Part shown: positions 15,602-24,547 of the stretch, in pieces
Layout of the letters: each line of letters opens with the position of its first letter
Position numbering within the stretch: position 1 is the stretch's first letter
Assembly: GCA_002869005.1 (NCBI GenBank)
Contig: PKTU01000002.1
Location: 1 to 53,572 of the forward strand
Origin: Deltaproteobacteria bacterium
GTDB lineage: Bacteria; Desulfobacterota; Deferrisomatia; Deferrisomatales; BM512
DNA length: 53,572 nucleotides
Direction of reading: 5' to 3'
Position numbers and translations under genes: made by a program
The notes under the pieces: model-generated
The model's input: the letters and a program-made list of their open reading frames with translations, nothing else
The model's database searches: none
Told to the model about the DNA's origin: nothing

Positions 15602-16336
15602 ATGCTCATTATACCGGCGATCGACCTTAAGGGCGGGCAGTGTGTCCGCCTGAAGCAGGGTCGTATGGACGACGACACCGTATATTCCAGCTCACCCGGA
15701 GAGACCGCAAAGAGGTGGGCTTCAGAGGGGGCGGAGCGCATTCATATCGTCGACCTTGACGGGGCTTTCTCCGGTAAGCCTGAGAACATGGAGGCGATAA
15801 GGGCGATAAGAAGGGCTGTCGATATCGAGCTCGACCTCGGCGGAGGTATTCGTGATGAAGCTACCGCAACCCGCCTTCTGGAGGAGGGCCTTGACTTCGT
15901 CATCCTGGGCACCGCCGCTCTTGAATCACCGGAGTTGGTGGGTAAGCTAAGCGACAGATTCCCGGGCAAGGTGCTCGTGGGAATAGACGCAAATGATGGA
16001 ATGGTAGCAGTGCGCGGCTGGGCGGACGTCTCGAAGACTCCGGCTGTTGACCTTGCCGCTGACCTCTCCGACCGGGGCGCAGCGGGGTTCATCTTCACCG
16101 ATATTGCCCGTGACGGAATGCAGACGGGGGTCAACGTCGAGGCTACAGCGGCTTTTGCACGCGCAGCACGCGGCGAGGTTATAGCCTCAGGCGGGCTCAA
16201 CGATATAGAGGGCGTGCGGGAGCTCCTGAAGTTTGAGGGCGATGGAATCACAGGGGTCATAACCGGCCGGGCTATCTATGAGGGCACCCTCGATCTGGCT
16301 GAAGCGATCGCCTTGACAAAAGGAGCTGTAGGCTGA
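15602..16336 (+). CDS. hisA: ProFAR isomerase
   Basis: The 244-residue TIM barrel isomerises the 5'-ProFAR intermediate of histidine synthesis. The catalytic acid D8 is in IPAIDLKGG and the second Asp is in [14 protein letters not shown] near residue 127. The half-barrel repeat typical of HisA/HisF is evident (GGGIRDE and SGGLND segments). ATG at 15602 follows AAGGAA. The stop overlaps the hisF start by one base. Confidence 0.96.
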   Translation: MLIIPAIDLKGGQCVRLKQGRMDDDTVYSSSPGETAKRWASEGAERIHIVDLDGAFSGKPENMEAIRAIRRAVDIELDLGGGIRDEATATRLLEEGLDFVILGTAALESPELVGKLSDRFPGKVLVGIDANDGMVAVRGWADVSKTPAVDLAADLSDRGAAGFIFTDIARDGMQTGVNVEATAAFARAARGEVIASGGLNDIEGVRELLKFEGDGITGVITGRAIYEGTLDLAEAIALTKGAVG

Positions 16337-17106
16337 TGCTCGCCAAGAGGATAATACCCTGCCTGGACGTAAATGAGGGGCGGGTCGTGAAGGGCACAAA
16401 CTTCGTCAACTTAAGGGACGCGGGCGACCCCGTCGAGGCTGCCGAGCTCTACGACGGGCAGGGCGCCGACGAGTTGACCTTCCTAGATATAACGGCGTCG
16501 AGCGATGCGCGGGATATAATAATCGACGTGGTTAGCGCCACCGCTGAGCGTGTCTTCATGCCGCTAACAGTGGGGGGCGGCGTGAGGGAGATAGCCGACG
16601 TGAGGAGGCTTCTCCTCGCCGGGGCGGACAAGGTCTCCATAAATACGGCGGCAGTACACCGCCCGGCTTTCGTTGAGGAGGCTGCCCTTAAGTTCGGAAG
16701 TCAATGCATAGTAGTCGCGGTTGACGCCAAGATGCGCGGCGATACCCCTGAAGATGGGTGGGAGGTCTTCACCCACGGAGGGAGAAACCCCACGGGCATA
16801 GACGCCATAGAGTGGGTGAAGAAGATGGCGGCCCTTGGCGCCGGCGAGATTCTTTTAACTTCGATGGACGCCGACGGCACCAAGGATGGCTATGATATAG
16901 CGCTCACCCGCGCCGTTGCCGAAGCAGTCGAGATTCCTATAATAGCTTCCGGTGGAGCAGGCAACGCGGAGCACCTTATCGAGGCGTTGACCGAGGGTAG
17001 GGCCGATGCCGCTCTTGCCGCCTCCATCTTTCACTTCCGGGAGACTACCGTGGACGAGGTCAAGGATAAACTCTCCGCGAGAGGTGTTCCCGTGAGGAAG
17101 GTGTGA
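16336..17106 (+). CDS. hisF: Imidazole glycerol phosphate synthase, cyclase subunit
   Basis: The 256-residue TIM barrel joins ammonia from HisH to PRFAR, giving imidazole glycerol phosphate and AICAR. The catalytic D11 is in [15 protein letters not shown] and D130 is in [20 protein letters not shown] near residues 175-186 is the other signature. The start is fused to the hisA stop as TGATG, and hisE begins 1 nt after the stop. Confidence 0.97.
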   Translation: MLAKRIIPCLDVNEGRVVKGTNFVNLRDAGDPVEAAELYDGQGADELTFLDITASSDARDIIIDVVSATAERVFMPLTVGGGVREIADVRRLLLAGADKVSINTAAVHRPAFVEEAALKFGSQCIVVAVDAKMRGDTPEDGWEVFTHGGRNPTGIDAIEWVKKMAALGAGEILLTSMDADGTKDGYDIALTRAVAEAVEIPIIASGGAGNAEHLIEALTEGRADAALAASIFHFRETTVDEVKDKLSARGVPVRKV

Positions 17107-17107
17107 G

Positions 17108-17425
17108 ATGAGCGATATCATAGCGAGGGTGGAGGGGGTTATCCGCGAGCGAAAGGAAGCCTCCGCCGAAAGTTCTTACGTTGCCTCGCTCTTCGCCAAG
17201 GGGGAGGACAAGATACTCTCCAAGGTAGGAGAGGAGGCGGTAGAAGTCATACTCGCATCCAAGGAGGGTGACGAGGTTCACCTTGTCAAAGAGGTTGCGG
17301 ATCTCCTTTTTCACACCCTCGTCCTCCTGGGTCATAAGGAAATACCCTTTGAGATGGTCGAGGCGGAGCTTGAGGCCCGTTTCGGTGTTTCAGGTATAGT
17401 CGAGAAAAACTCCAGAAAGGGTTAA
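17108..17425 (+). CDS. hisE: Phosphoribosyl-ATP pyrophosphohydrolase
   Basis: The 105-residue all-alpha MazG-like hydrolase performs the second step of histidine synthesis. The metal-binding motif KVGEEAVEVILA (about residues 39-50) and EVADLLFHTLVLL (about 62-74) are typical. It is a stand-alone HisE; the partner activity HisI (phosphoribosyl-AMP cyclohydrolase) is not in the window, and neither are hisC, histidinol phosphatase or hisZ. Confidence 0.95.
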   Translation: MSDIIARVEGVIRERKEASAESSYVASLFAKGEDKILSKVGEEAVEVILASKEGDEVHLVKEVADLLFHTLVLLGHKEIPFEMVEAELEARFGVSGIVEKNSRKG

Positions 17426-17427
17426 TG

Positions 17428-17730
17428 ATGCAGATTAAGAGCGTTGGCGACCTAACCGCCTTTTCGCCTGAAAAAGCGACCAAGAACCTCTTCGCCAAGG
17501 GGGAACACTGCCGTGTGACCCTTTGGTGCCTGGAAAGTGGGCAGAGTATCGAGCCGCACATCCACGCAGGCGATCATTTCTGGTCGATCCAGGAGGGCGA
17601 GGGGTTCTATCTTGATGGAGAAGGTGAGCATAAAGTCAGCGCTGGACAGATGATATTCGCACCTGAGGGAGAGCCGCACGGCATGCGAGCGGTTGAAAAA
17701 ATGACATTCATTTCCGTCAGTGCCGGTTAA
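17428..17730 (+). CDS. Small cupin-domain protein at the end of the his operon
   Basis: A 100-residue single-domain cupin (cupin_2 type) with the metal-binding motif IEPHIHAGDHFWSIQEGEG (His, His, His, Glu near residues 42-55) and the second motif around GEPHG near 82. The substrate is unknown. ATG at 17428 follows AAAGG with 7-nt spacing; the ATG at 17425 overlapping the hisE stop is also possible. Its close fit to hisE suggests co-transcription, but nothing ties it to histidine chemistry. Confidence 0.8.
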   Translation: MQIKSVGDLTAFSPEKATKNLFAKGEHCRVTLWCLESGQSIEPHIHAGDHFWSIQEGEGFYLDGEGEHKVSAGQMIFAPEGEPHGMRAVEKMTFISVSAG

Positions 17731-17746
17731 AAAGAGCTGTTTTTGT

Positions 17747-17782
17747 AAGTTGCTTTTGATGGTTACGCTACAAAAGCAACTT
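17747..17782. repeat. 12-bp perfect inverted repeat after the his operon
   Basis: AAGTTGCTTTTG (17747-17758) and CAAAAGCAACTT (17771-17782) are perfect complements across a 12-nt loop. No T run follows on the plus strand, so it is not a canonical intrinsic terminator. It lies 16 nt after the cupin stop codon and may still end or stabilise the his transcript. The rest of 17783-17929 is AT-rich with no coding sequence. Confidence 0.7.
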
Positions 17783-17929
17783 GTGTGTATGAATATTAGG
17801 CAGTAGGATTTAATCCCTTTTATTTCAAGTCTTTATCTTAGTTATTTCTTATTTCATATAGCTGTTTGTGTATATATAATAGGCAAAACATTGCCGCCCG
17901 TGTCAAGTGCTGCCAGGTGAAAAGCCAGT

Positions 17930-17977
17930 CATATCGATATGTTGCAGGTTTATATCGGCAGTGGCACGGTAGTTGCT
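17930..17977 (+). promoter_or_regulatory. Sigma-54 (RpoN) promoter of the glutamate synthase operon
   Basis: TGGCACG at 17962-17968, four bases, then TTGCT at 17973-17977 match the sigma-54 consensus TGGCACG-N4-TTGCW at every fixed position. The -24 GG and -12 GC are correctly 12 bp apart. Transcription would start near 17988, about 41 nt before the ATG at 18029. A 12-bp perfect palindrome, CATATCGATATG (17930-17941), lies 20 bp upstream. Nitrogen control through an NtrC-type activator is the natural inference, but no clear NtrC site was found. Confidence 0.85.
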
Positions 17978-18028
17978 GAATATCTTCTTCCCGCTATATT
18001 GGGAAATTTTATCTTCAAGGAGTTTTAA

Positions 18029-19168
18029 ATGTGTCGATTGAGTGCGCTGGTTTCGGCGGAGTACATCTCCCCAATGGAGCCGATCCTCGCCCTTGAGACG
18101 ATGAAGGAGGGGCACGACGGTTCCGGCCTCGGCCTCATCATGCGCGATCTCGGTGGCGAGTTTGAATCCCTGAAGGAGTACCCGGTACTCTCGGCCATTA
18201 CGACCCACGATGGCTATCATACACTTCAGGATTATATGGTCGATAAGGGGTTTCGCGTAAAACACCGCTGGGAGCCGCGCCTTAAGGTGACCCCCGGCAT
18301 GAAGATACAAAAGCGCGACAAATACCTCGTTAACCTCTACGAGTATCCGGAGAGCTATGAGGAGGCCACTAGTGAAGAAAAGGCGGCGCTGCTAACGCGT
18401 ACGCGCCTTGAGCTGCGCGCCCTTGGCGAGGCGGATAAGTCGATTACCGTCTTCTCCTTCTGGCCCGACGTCGTGACCCTTAAAGAGGTTGGGGACCCCT
18501 TGGAGGTCGGAGAGTTCTTCGGCTTGGATAAAAACCCCGTAACCGCGAAGACCGTCTTCGCGCAGGGCCGCCAGAACACAAACTACGCCATCAACCTCTA
18601 CGCATGTCACCCCTTCTTCATCCAGGGGTACTTCACCATGACCAACGGCGAGAACACGGCATTTATCCCGATACGCGAATATCTGGGGTCACGCGGCGTC
18701 GAGGGCTATGTGGGGTACAACTCCGACAGCGAGGTTTTCGCGCACATCCTCCACTATACACGGAAGAAGCTGGGCTACCCGCTCAGCTACTATAAGGATG
18801 TCATCACCCCCCTTAAGGGCGAGGAGATGCAGCGACGCCCCGATGCCGCCATCCTTGAGCTGATGAAACGCTCTTTGAGGATGCTGACTATTGACGGCCC
18901 CAACTGCGTCATCGGCTGTGATATCGACGGAACGGTCTTTATGACGCAGGACGCAAAGAAGCTTCGCCCCGGCGTCGTCGGCGGCGTAAATGGGCGCGTT
19001 GGCTTCATGAGCGAGGTTTGCGGCCTTAGCGAGGCTGTTCCCGGCCGCGACACGAGTAACGATGTTTTCCCGATGAAATATGACCTGGTGATGGTAAGGC
19101 CGGGCGCGAAGGAGATAGAGGTATGGAATCAGCTGAACGGCTCGATGTCAACCATCAGCTTGGGCTAA
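18029..19168 (+). CDS. Glutamate synthase amidotransferase subunit (GltB domain 1-like, class II GATase)
   Basis: The 379-residue protein begins MCR, so removal of Met exposes a Cys nucleophile as in N-terminal-nucleophile (class II) glutamine amidotransferases. GHDGSGLGL near residues 28-36 and the overall content match the stand-alone amidotransferase part of archaeal-type split glutamate synthases. It would hydrolyse glutamine and pass ammonia to the synthase subunit downstream. ATG at 18029 follows AAGGAG. The next gene starts 46 nt inside its 3' end in another frame. The operon is preceded by a consensus sigma-54 promoter. Confidence 0.85.
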   Translation: MCRLSALVSAEYISPMEPILALETMKEGHDGSGLGLIMRDLGGEFESLKEYPVLSAITTHDGYHTLQDYMVDKGFRVKHRWEPRLKVTPGMKIQKRDKYLVNLYEYPESYEEATSEEKAALLTRTRLELRALGEADKSITVFSFWPDVVTLKEVGDPLEVGEFFGLDKNPVTAKTVFAQGRQNTNYAINLYACHPFFIQGYFTMTNGENTAFIPIREYLGSRGVEGYVGYNSDSEVFAHILHYTRKKLGYPLSYYKDVITPLKGEEMQRRPDAAILELMKRSLRMLTIDGPNCVIGCDIDGTVFMTQDAKKLRPGVVGGVNGRVGFMSEVCGLSEAVPGRDTSNDVFPMKYDLVMVRPGAKEIEVWNQLNGSMSTISLG

Positions 19169-20778
19169 GCGACCTCCCCTACGTTATCCAGTGGAATGAC
19201 GCCGCCTGCACCCGCTGTGGCAGGTGTACGTCGGTCTGCCCGGTGCAGGCTATTGAGCCCGGAGTCTACGAGCGGCGCGTCGTTGAGTCGACCGGGGCCA
19301 CTCCGCTTCCGACCACTGTGAGGAGGGTTGGCTCCTGCATCAAACAGGTCGTGGACATCAACAGACGGTGTATAGGCTGCGCAACCTGCCGGCAGGTATG
19401 CCCAAACGATGCCATAGTGCCGGTGTTCAACCCGCGCAACAAGTTCGCATGGCACATGAATCAGGGCGGCGAGCCCTATAAGCGCGGCGGCAGGAGAAAC
19501 GATACCGACGCGTCGGTGCTTGACCAGCTTAAGTTTACGCGAATTTCCATGCTCACGGACCCGGCGCTTGACGCTGGCCGCCACGAATTCCGCGTAAGGA
19601 CCTACCTTGGCAGGAACCTACCTCCGGAGAAGTTGCCGATCAAGGTTGAAGACGGCCTGCTATTGCCCGACGGTATGCCCTTCATCCCGCCGGTGAGAGA
19701 GATATTCCCAATCCGCATCGGCGGCATGAGCGTTGGCGCCCTGTCTCCCCACATGTGGGAGGGGCTAGCGATGGGTATAGCCTACCTCAACGAGGTGGAG
19801 AACATACCCGTCATCATGTGTACCGGTGAGGGCGGTATGCCCCCAAGGCTTCTGAAGTCGCCATTCCTTAAGTATTTTATCCTCCAGATCGCCTCCGGCT
19901 ATTTTGGGTGGGATGAGATTGTGCATGCGATTCCGGAGATGCAGTGCGACCCGGCGGGCATAGAGATCAAGTACGGGCAGGGCGCGAAGCCCGGCGACGG
20001 CGGATTGCTTATGGCCTCAAAGGTTCTTAAGCACATTGCCAAGATTCGAGGTGTTCCGGAGTTCGTGGACCTCGCCTCTCCCCCGACGCACCAGACCAAA
20101 TACTCAATTGAGGAGGCCGTCGCCAAAATGGTCACCGCGATGAGCATGGCGTGGGACTTCCGCGTTCCCGTATATCCCAAAATTTCCGGCACGCGCACCG
20201 CCTTGGCGGTTCTCAATAACCTTGCCCGCAACCCCTTTGCGGCGGCCCTCGGTATCGACGGCGAGGATGGCGGTACAGGGGCTGCGTATAACGTCTCTCT
20301 CGATAAGATGGGGCACCCGATAGCCTCAAACCTTAGGGAATGTTATCTGAACCTTGTCAAGATCGGCGCGCAAAATGAGCTGCCGCTCTTCGCGGCGGGC
20401 GGTGTCGGCAAACACGGCAACCTCGCGGCCAACGCCGCGGCGCTCATAATGCTCGGCGCATCAGGCGTCGACTGCGGCAAATATATCATGCAAGCGGCCG
20501 CCGGCTGCCTCGGCGACGAGCACAACCGCTGCAATATATGCAATACGGGCAAGTGCCCCAAGGGAATCACGACGCAGGATCCGCGAATATTCCGCCGCCT
20601 CGACCCAGACAAGGTCGCGCAGCGAGTGGTTGACGTATTCGTCGCCGCGGACAAGGAGCTGAAGAAGATTTTCGCTCCGATGGGACGCTCAACCGAGCTG
20701 CCCATAGGTATGTCCGATGGCCTCTCCGTGAGCGACGCCGCCGTGGCGAAGCGCCTCGAAATAAACTACGCCTGCTAG
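19123..20778 (+). CDS. Glutamate synthase central/FMN subunit with N-terminal ferredoxin domain
   Basis: The 551-residue protein has an N-terminal double-cluster ferredoxin domain (CTRCGRCTSVCP near residues 26-37 and CIGCATCRQVCP near 82-93) followed by the FMN-binding glutamate synthase barrel (about 160-520). The Cys set CNICNTGKCPKGI near residues 470-482 is the iron-sulfur site of the family. It forms glutamate from 2-oxoglutarate and ammonia using electrons relayed through the clusters. ATG at 19123 overlaps the amidotransferase gene by 46 nt. This is the archaeal-type arrangement, in which the parts of GltB are separate polypeptides. Confidence 0.93.
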   Translation: MESAERLDVNHQLGLSDLPYVIQWNDAACTRCGRCTSVCPVQAIEPGVYERRVVESTGATPLPTTVRRVGSCIKQVVDINRRCIGCATCRQVCPNDAIVPVFNPRNKFAWHMNQGGEPYKRGGRRNDTDASVLDQLKFTRISMLTDPALDAGRHEFRVRTYLGRNLPPEKLPIKVEDGLLLPDGMPFIPPVREIFPIRIGGMSVGALSPHMWEGLAMGIAYLNEVENIPVIMCTGEGGMPPRLLKSPFLKYFILQIASGYFGWDEIVHAIPEMQCDPAGIEIKYGQGAKPGDGGLLMASKVLKHIAKIRGVPEFVDLASPPTHQTKYSIEEAVAKMVTAMSMAWDFRVPVYPKISGTRTALAVLNNLARNPFAAALGIDGEDGGTGAAYNVSLDKMGHPIASNLRECYLNLVKIGAQNELPLFAAGGVGKHGNLAANAAALIMLGASGVDCGKYIMQAAAGCLGDEHNRCNICNTGKCPKGITTQDPRIFRRLDPDKVAQRVVDVFVAADKELKKIFAPMGRSTELPIGMSDGLSVSDAAVAKRLEINYAC

Positions 20779-20788
20779 GAGAATCGTT

Positions 20789-23122
20789 ATGCGGTCGTTT
20801 GAAATAACAGGTAGAGATGACAAAGGTCGCGTTCCCTCCAAGGAGCTGGACGCGCGTATACAGGCGGCGGTTAAGGGCGGTGAAAAGCACCTGACCATCG
20901 ACGCCGACGGGCAGCACGGAATCGGCGGGCGCATCTGGCCCACGGAGGATGGAGTAACTCTTGAGGTCAACGGGTATCCCGGTCAGCGCCTCGGCGGCAT
21001 GGGTATGCTGGGGACGAAGATCCTTGTAAACACCTCCGCCTCCGATGACGTGGGTTGGGTAAACTGCGGCGCGGAAATTACCGTCCTGGGAGATGTATCC
21101 AATGGCGCCCATAACGCCGGCGCACAGGGGAAACTCTACGTGCAGGGCGGCGGCGGCGCGCGCTGCGATACGCTGACGAAGTTCAACCCCCGCTTTGCGC
21201 CGGTTGAATCATGGTACTTTCGAGATGTGGGTGACTCCTTCGCCGAGTTCAAGGCAGGTGGAATTGCCGTAGTCTGCGGTGTTGACCCCAGAAATCCCGA
21301 GAATATTCTCGGCTATCGCTCCTGCGTTGGGATGGTCGGAGGTACGATTTATTTCCGGGGGCCGGTAGAGGGCGTAAGCGAGAAGGACGCCAGGATTACA
21401 GAGCTTACGGATGCGGATTGGGAGTGGCTGACCTCAAACTTCCCCGCCTACCTTGAGGCAATTGACCGCGCCGGTTACCTGGAGGAGCTGACGAAATCTA
21501 AAGGCGATTGGAAGAAGATTGTTTCGCTTACTCCGCAGGAACGAGTTACAAAAGGCGCCAACCGTCTTTCAATGGAAGCCTTCCGCCGCGACAGCTGGGA
21601 GCCGGGAGTTGGCAGGGGCGGCATCTTTGCCGATTATCTGGACATTGACCACACCATAATCCCCTTCGTTGTTACAGGAGAGAATCGCCGCTTCGTTCCC
21701 TCTTGGGACAATGATCGCTACGCTCCGCCATGCGCCTACAACTGCCCCACCGGCATCCCCACCCATGAGCGCACCAAGCTAATAAGGGAGGGCAAGGAAG
21801 AGGCGGCGCTAGATATGGTCCTGCGCTACTCACCCTTCCCCGGCACGGTATGCGGTTATGTATGCCCCAACCTCTGCATGGAGTCATGTACCCGCTCAAT
21901 CTTTTTAAGCGATCCCGTTGACGTTACGCTCCTCGGAAGGTTGTCGATCGACCGCCCGGCGCCTGCTAAGGAGAAAGCCAGGAAGGAGAGGGTCTCCGTA
22001 ATCGGCGGCGGTCCCGCAGGTCTGTCGGCGGCCTACCAGCTGGTGCTCAAAGGCTATAACGTCTCCCTCTACGAGGGTGAGGATAATCTTGGCGGCAAGA
22101 TACATTATTGCATCCCCGAGGATAGGCTTCCCGGCGAGGTGCTTTCCAAAGAGCTTGAGCGCTTTAAGGGGCTGGGGGTAGACATTCACCTCTCCACAAA
22201 GGTCGACGCTGACCTCTACGGTAAAATACACGACGAGTCCGACGCGGTTGTGCTGGCCACGGGTAGCCACTCGCCCCGCACCATTCCCTTCCCCGGTTAT
22301 GAGCATGTGCTCCCCGGCATAGTCTTCTTGAAGGAGGTCACCGCCGGAATCGAGCGGGACCTGTCCGGCAAGAAGGTGGTTGTGATTGGCGCGGGTAACG
22401 TCGGCATGGATATATGTGTTGAAGCGTTCAACTGCGGCGCTGCTGAGGTGGTAGCGGTTGACATCCAAAAGCCCGCCTCCTTCGGCAAGGAGCAGAAGAT
22501 GGCGGCGGCCAGGGGCGCTACGATTCAGTACCCCAAATTCACCGACCATTACGACTTTGAAGGTAAGAAGATTCACTTTACAGATGGGACCTACTTAGAC
22601 GCGGACCTCGCAATCATCTCAATCGGCGAGACTCCGGAGCTTGAGTACCTGCCCAAGGAGATCGACCTTGACCGCGGACACATAAGAGTGGACGGGGTAG
22701 GTCAATCCAATGATCCCAAGGTCTTCGCCGTAGGCGACGTTACCAAGCCCGGTCTTATAACGAACGCCATCGGCGACGGCGTAAGGGTGGCTGAGTACGT
22801 GCACTCCCTAATCACCAAAACGGAGTACGAGGACGACAAACGCACTATAGTTCCCTACGAGAAACTCTCCTTTGAGTGGTTCGACCGTGAGCGGGAGGGT
22901 GGCGCGGTCAGCTGCTCCACCGAGGGCGGCAAGTGCATGAGCTGCGGCTCCTGCCGTGATTGCCACATCTGCGAGCATAGCTGCTACTGGAACGCCATTA
23001 GCCGCGTGGAGCATGAAAACGGCACCTATGAATATGTGGTGGACTCCGATAAGTGCATAGGATGTGGGTTCTGCGCGGGGGTCTGCCCTTGCGGTATCTG
23101 GGACTTAACCGCTGCGGGCTAG
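20789..23122 (+). CDS. GXGXG domain / GltD-type oxidoreductase / ferredoxin fusion of glutamate synthase
   Basis: The 777-residue protein joins three modules. Residues about 1-250 are the GltB C-terminal GXGXG beta-helix (GAHNAGAQGKLYVQGGGG near 108-125). Residues about 300-700 are a GltD-like NAD(P)H oxidoreductase with the Cys-rich entry domain (CAYNCPTGIPTHE, CGYVCPNLCMESC), FAD loop VIGGGPAG near 405 and NAD(P) loop VIGAGNVG near 530. The C-terminus adds two ferredoxin-type clusters (CMSCGSCRDC near 710 and CIGCGFCAGVCP near 756). It probably brings NAD(P)H or ferredoxin electrons to the FMN subunit. AGGAG precedes the ATG. The operon ends at a strong terminator 29 nt on. Confidence 0.93.
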   Translation: MRSFEITGRDDKGRVPSKELDARIQAAVKGGEKHLTIDADGQHGIGGRIWPTEDGVTLEVNGYPGQRLGGMGMLGTKILVNTSASDDVGWVNCGAEITVLGDVSNGAHNAGAQGKLYVQGGGGARCDTLTKFNPRFAPVESWYFRDVGDSFAEFKAGGIAVVCGVDPRNPENILGYRSCVGMVGGTIYFRGPVEGVSEKDARITELTDADWEWLTSNFPAYLEAIDRAGYLEELTKSKGDWKKIVSLTPQERVTKGANRLSMEAFRRDSWEPGVGRGGIFADYLDIDHTIIPFVVTGENRRFVPSWDNDRYAPPCAYNCPTGIPTHERTKLIREGKEEAALDMVLRYSPFPGTVCGYVCPNLCMESCTRSIFLSDPVDVTLLGRLSIDRPAPAKEKARKERVSVIGGGPAGLSAAYQLVLKGYNVSLYEGEDNLGGKIHYCIPEDRLPGEVLSKELERFKGLGVDIHLSTKVDADLYGKIHDESDAVVLATGSHSPRTIPFPGYEHVLPGIVFLKEVTAGIERDLSGKKVVVIGAGNVGMDICVEAFNCGAAEVVAVDIQKPASFGKEQKMAAARGATIQYPKFTDHYDFEGKKIHFTDGTYLDADLAIISIGETPELEYLPKEIDLDRGHIRVDGVGQSNDPKVFAVGDVTKPGLITNAIGDGVRVAEYVHSLITKTEYEDDKRTIVPYEKLSFEWFDREREGGAVSCSTEGGKCMSCGSCRDCHICEHSCYWNAISRVEHENGTYEYVVDSDKCIGCGFCAGVCPCGIWDLTAAG

Positions 23123-23151
23123 CGGATATGTACCGGGATTAAGAGCATGAT

Positions 23152-23182
23152 AAAAAGGCGGCCATCCGAGGCCGCCTTTTTT
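23152..23182. terminator. Bidirectional terminator between glutamate synthase and the TPR lipoprotein gene
   Basis: AAAAAGGCGGCC (23152-23163) pairs with GGCCGCCTTTTT (23170-23181) across a 6-nt loop. A T run ends the plus-strand copy and the A run serves the minus strand. The minus-strand TPR gene's stop codon (23181-23183) overlaps its edge, so it can end both convergent transcripts. Confidence 0.93.
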
Positions 23183-24434
23183 ATTGCGCCGAATCTTCGT
23201 AGGCCTTGGCGCGAGTGCGTTCAACCAGGGTCCGCATATCGTTGACCATCTTCTCCCCCGCTTCTTCCGAACGCTCAAGGCCCTCTAAGGCGCGTTCGTA
23301 GCAGGCTAGAGCGATGGGAAGCTCATCCCACAGCTCTGCAACTCTCCCCAGGTTTGAAAGCGTCGCAGCGCATTCATAAGGGTCCCTGTAATTTCTCTCT
23401 ATAAGCTTTTTGATGATGCCCTTGTCTATCCCAGCTATTCCGGCGCCGGATAGGAAGTCGAGATATGCGGGAAAGAGCGGCGAGAGTGAAGGGGGGTTGC
23501 CAAGTCCATTCAAGACCTCCTCCTCATAGCTTGAAAACCTCTCTCTGTTTCTCAAGAAGTTTAGATATGAAGAGAAGGCGTAGGTGTGGGCTGGTGACAG
23601 GTCGAGAGCCTTTCGATACATCGCGTCCGCCTCTATGTAGTCACCCTCCGCCTCCTTGATCCTTGCCAACAGGTAATATGTATCCGCATCCTTCCCCGGC
23701 ACTCCATACCCGCCGAGGGCCGCCCGGGCGTGTTCTTCGGCGCGTGACAGCTGCCCGGTCATCAGGGAGAGGACTCCATAATTGTAGCGCAGGGGGATAA
23801 AATCATCTTTTAGCTCAAGGGATTTTTTGTAGAAAAAGAGGGCTTTTATAGTCCCGGCCTCATCTCCGGCCATCTGATTCGCCAACCCCATGCGAAAGAG
23901 GGACCAGTAATTGTAAATACCCTCGTTGTAAGCCTTTTCGAAGTAATCGACCTCGTCTCCGCGACCGGAGGGCAGCGAGACGAAGTTTGCGCAGCCGCAC
24001 TCCGAGCCACGCGAAACTAGAAGGCCCGCTGCGAAGTTCAGATAAGGCGAGTCCGGCCTTAAAGCCAACCGAGTGTTGACCAGTTCCTCAAGATTCAGCT
24101 CATTGGGCGGGGCGGGGGTTGCATTTCTTCGGGCAGAGAGCAGATCCTCCCCGGAGTCAAGGTCCTTCACCAGAAAGTCGCGGAAATTTGGGGTGAAGAG
24201 GTAGCTGGAGGTTACTATGTCCACATACTGCGCTACCAGTTCGTCTGAGTTGGTGAAGGCAGGAGACTCTCGCAGAAGTTCAGCGGCTTGCTCAAAGCTC
24301 TTTTTCTCCGCTAGGGCTGTAGCTCTTTCCTTAACTGTTTTTGAGGGTTGTCCTGTGCATGCGGTAAGGATGAGGATAACCAGAGCCGCCGCCAATAAAA
24401 TATATTCTATCCGCCGAGGCTCTTTGTGGGTCAT
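23181..24434 (-). CDS. TPR-repeat lipoprotein
   Basis: The 417-residue protein has a lipoprotein signal peptide: basic N-terminus, hydrophobic stretch and lipobox LTAC with the lipidated C26. The rest is helical with several tetratricopeptide-like repeats, clearest at residues about 225-300 (for example YYLLARIKEAEGDYIEADAM) and 355-400. TPR lipoproteins usually scaffold envelope complexes; no specific partner is suggested here. ATG at 24434 follows AAAGGA on the minus strand. It is convergent with the glutamate synthase operon and shares its terminator. I do not recognise a named family. Confidence 0.8.
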   Translation of the reverse strand: MTHKEPRRIEYILLAAALVILILTACTGQPSKTVKERATALAEKKSFEQAAELLRESPAFTNSDELVAQYVDIVTSSYLFTPNFRDFLVKDLDSGEDLLSARRNATPAPPNELNLEELVNTRLALRPDSPYLNFAAGLLVSRGSECGCANFVSLPSGRGDEVDYFEKAYNEGIYNYWSLFRMGLANQMAGDEAGTIKALFFYKKSLELKDDFIPLRYNYGVLSLMTGQLSRAEEHARAALGGYGVPGKDADTYYLLARIKEAEGDYIEADAMYRKALDLSPAHTYAFSSYLNFLRNRERFSSYEEEVLNGLGNPPSLSPLFPAYLDFLSGAGIAGIDKGIIKKLIERNYRDPYECAATLSNLGRVAELWDELPIALACYERALEGLERSEEAGEKMVNDMRTLVERTRAKAYEDSAQ

Positions 24435-24547
24435 TTCATTCCTTTGGGTATCCGCTGATTATTGCCGCAAGTATTTTCTTTCTTGAGCTTGTCACGGTAG
24501 AAAGTTCTTGTCAACGCCCTTAGAAAAGCCTATCTGACAAATGCGTA

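Noticed and set aside
24435-24547. TTGACA-like box in the gap before the TPR lipoprotein gene
   Set aside because: No acceptable -10 hexamer lies at 16-18 nt, so a promoter cannot be assigned.
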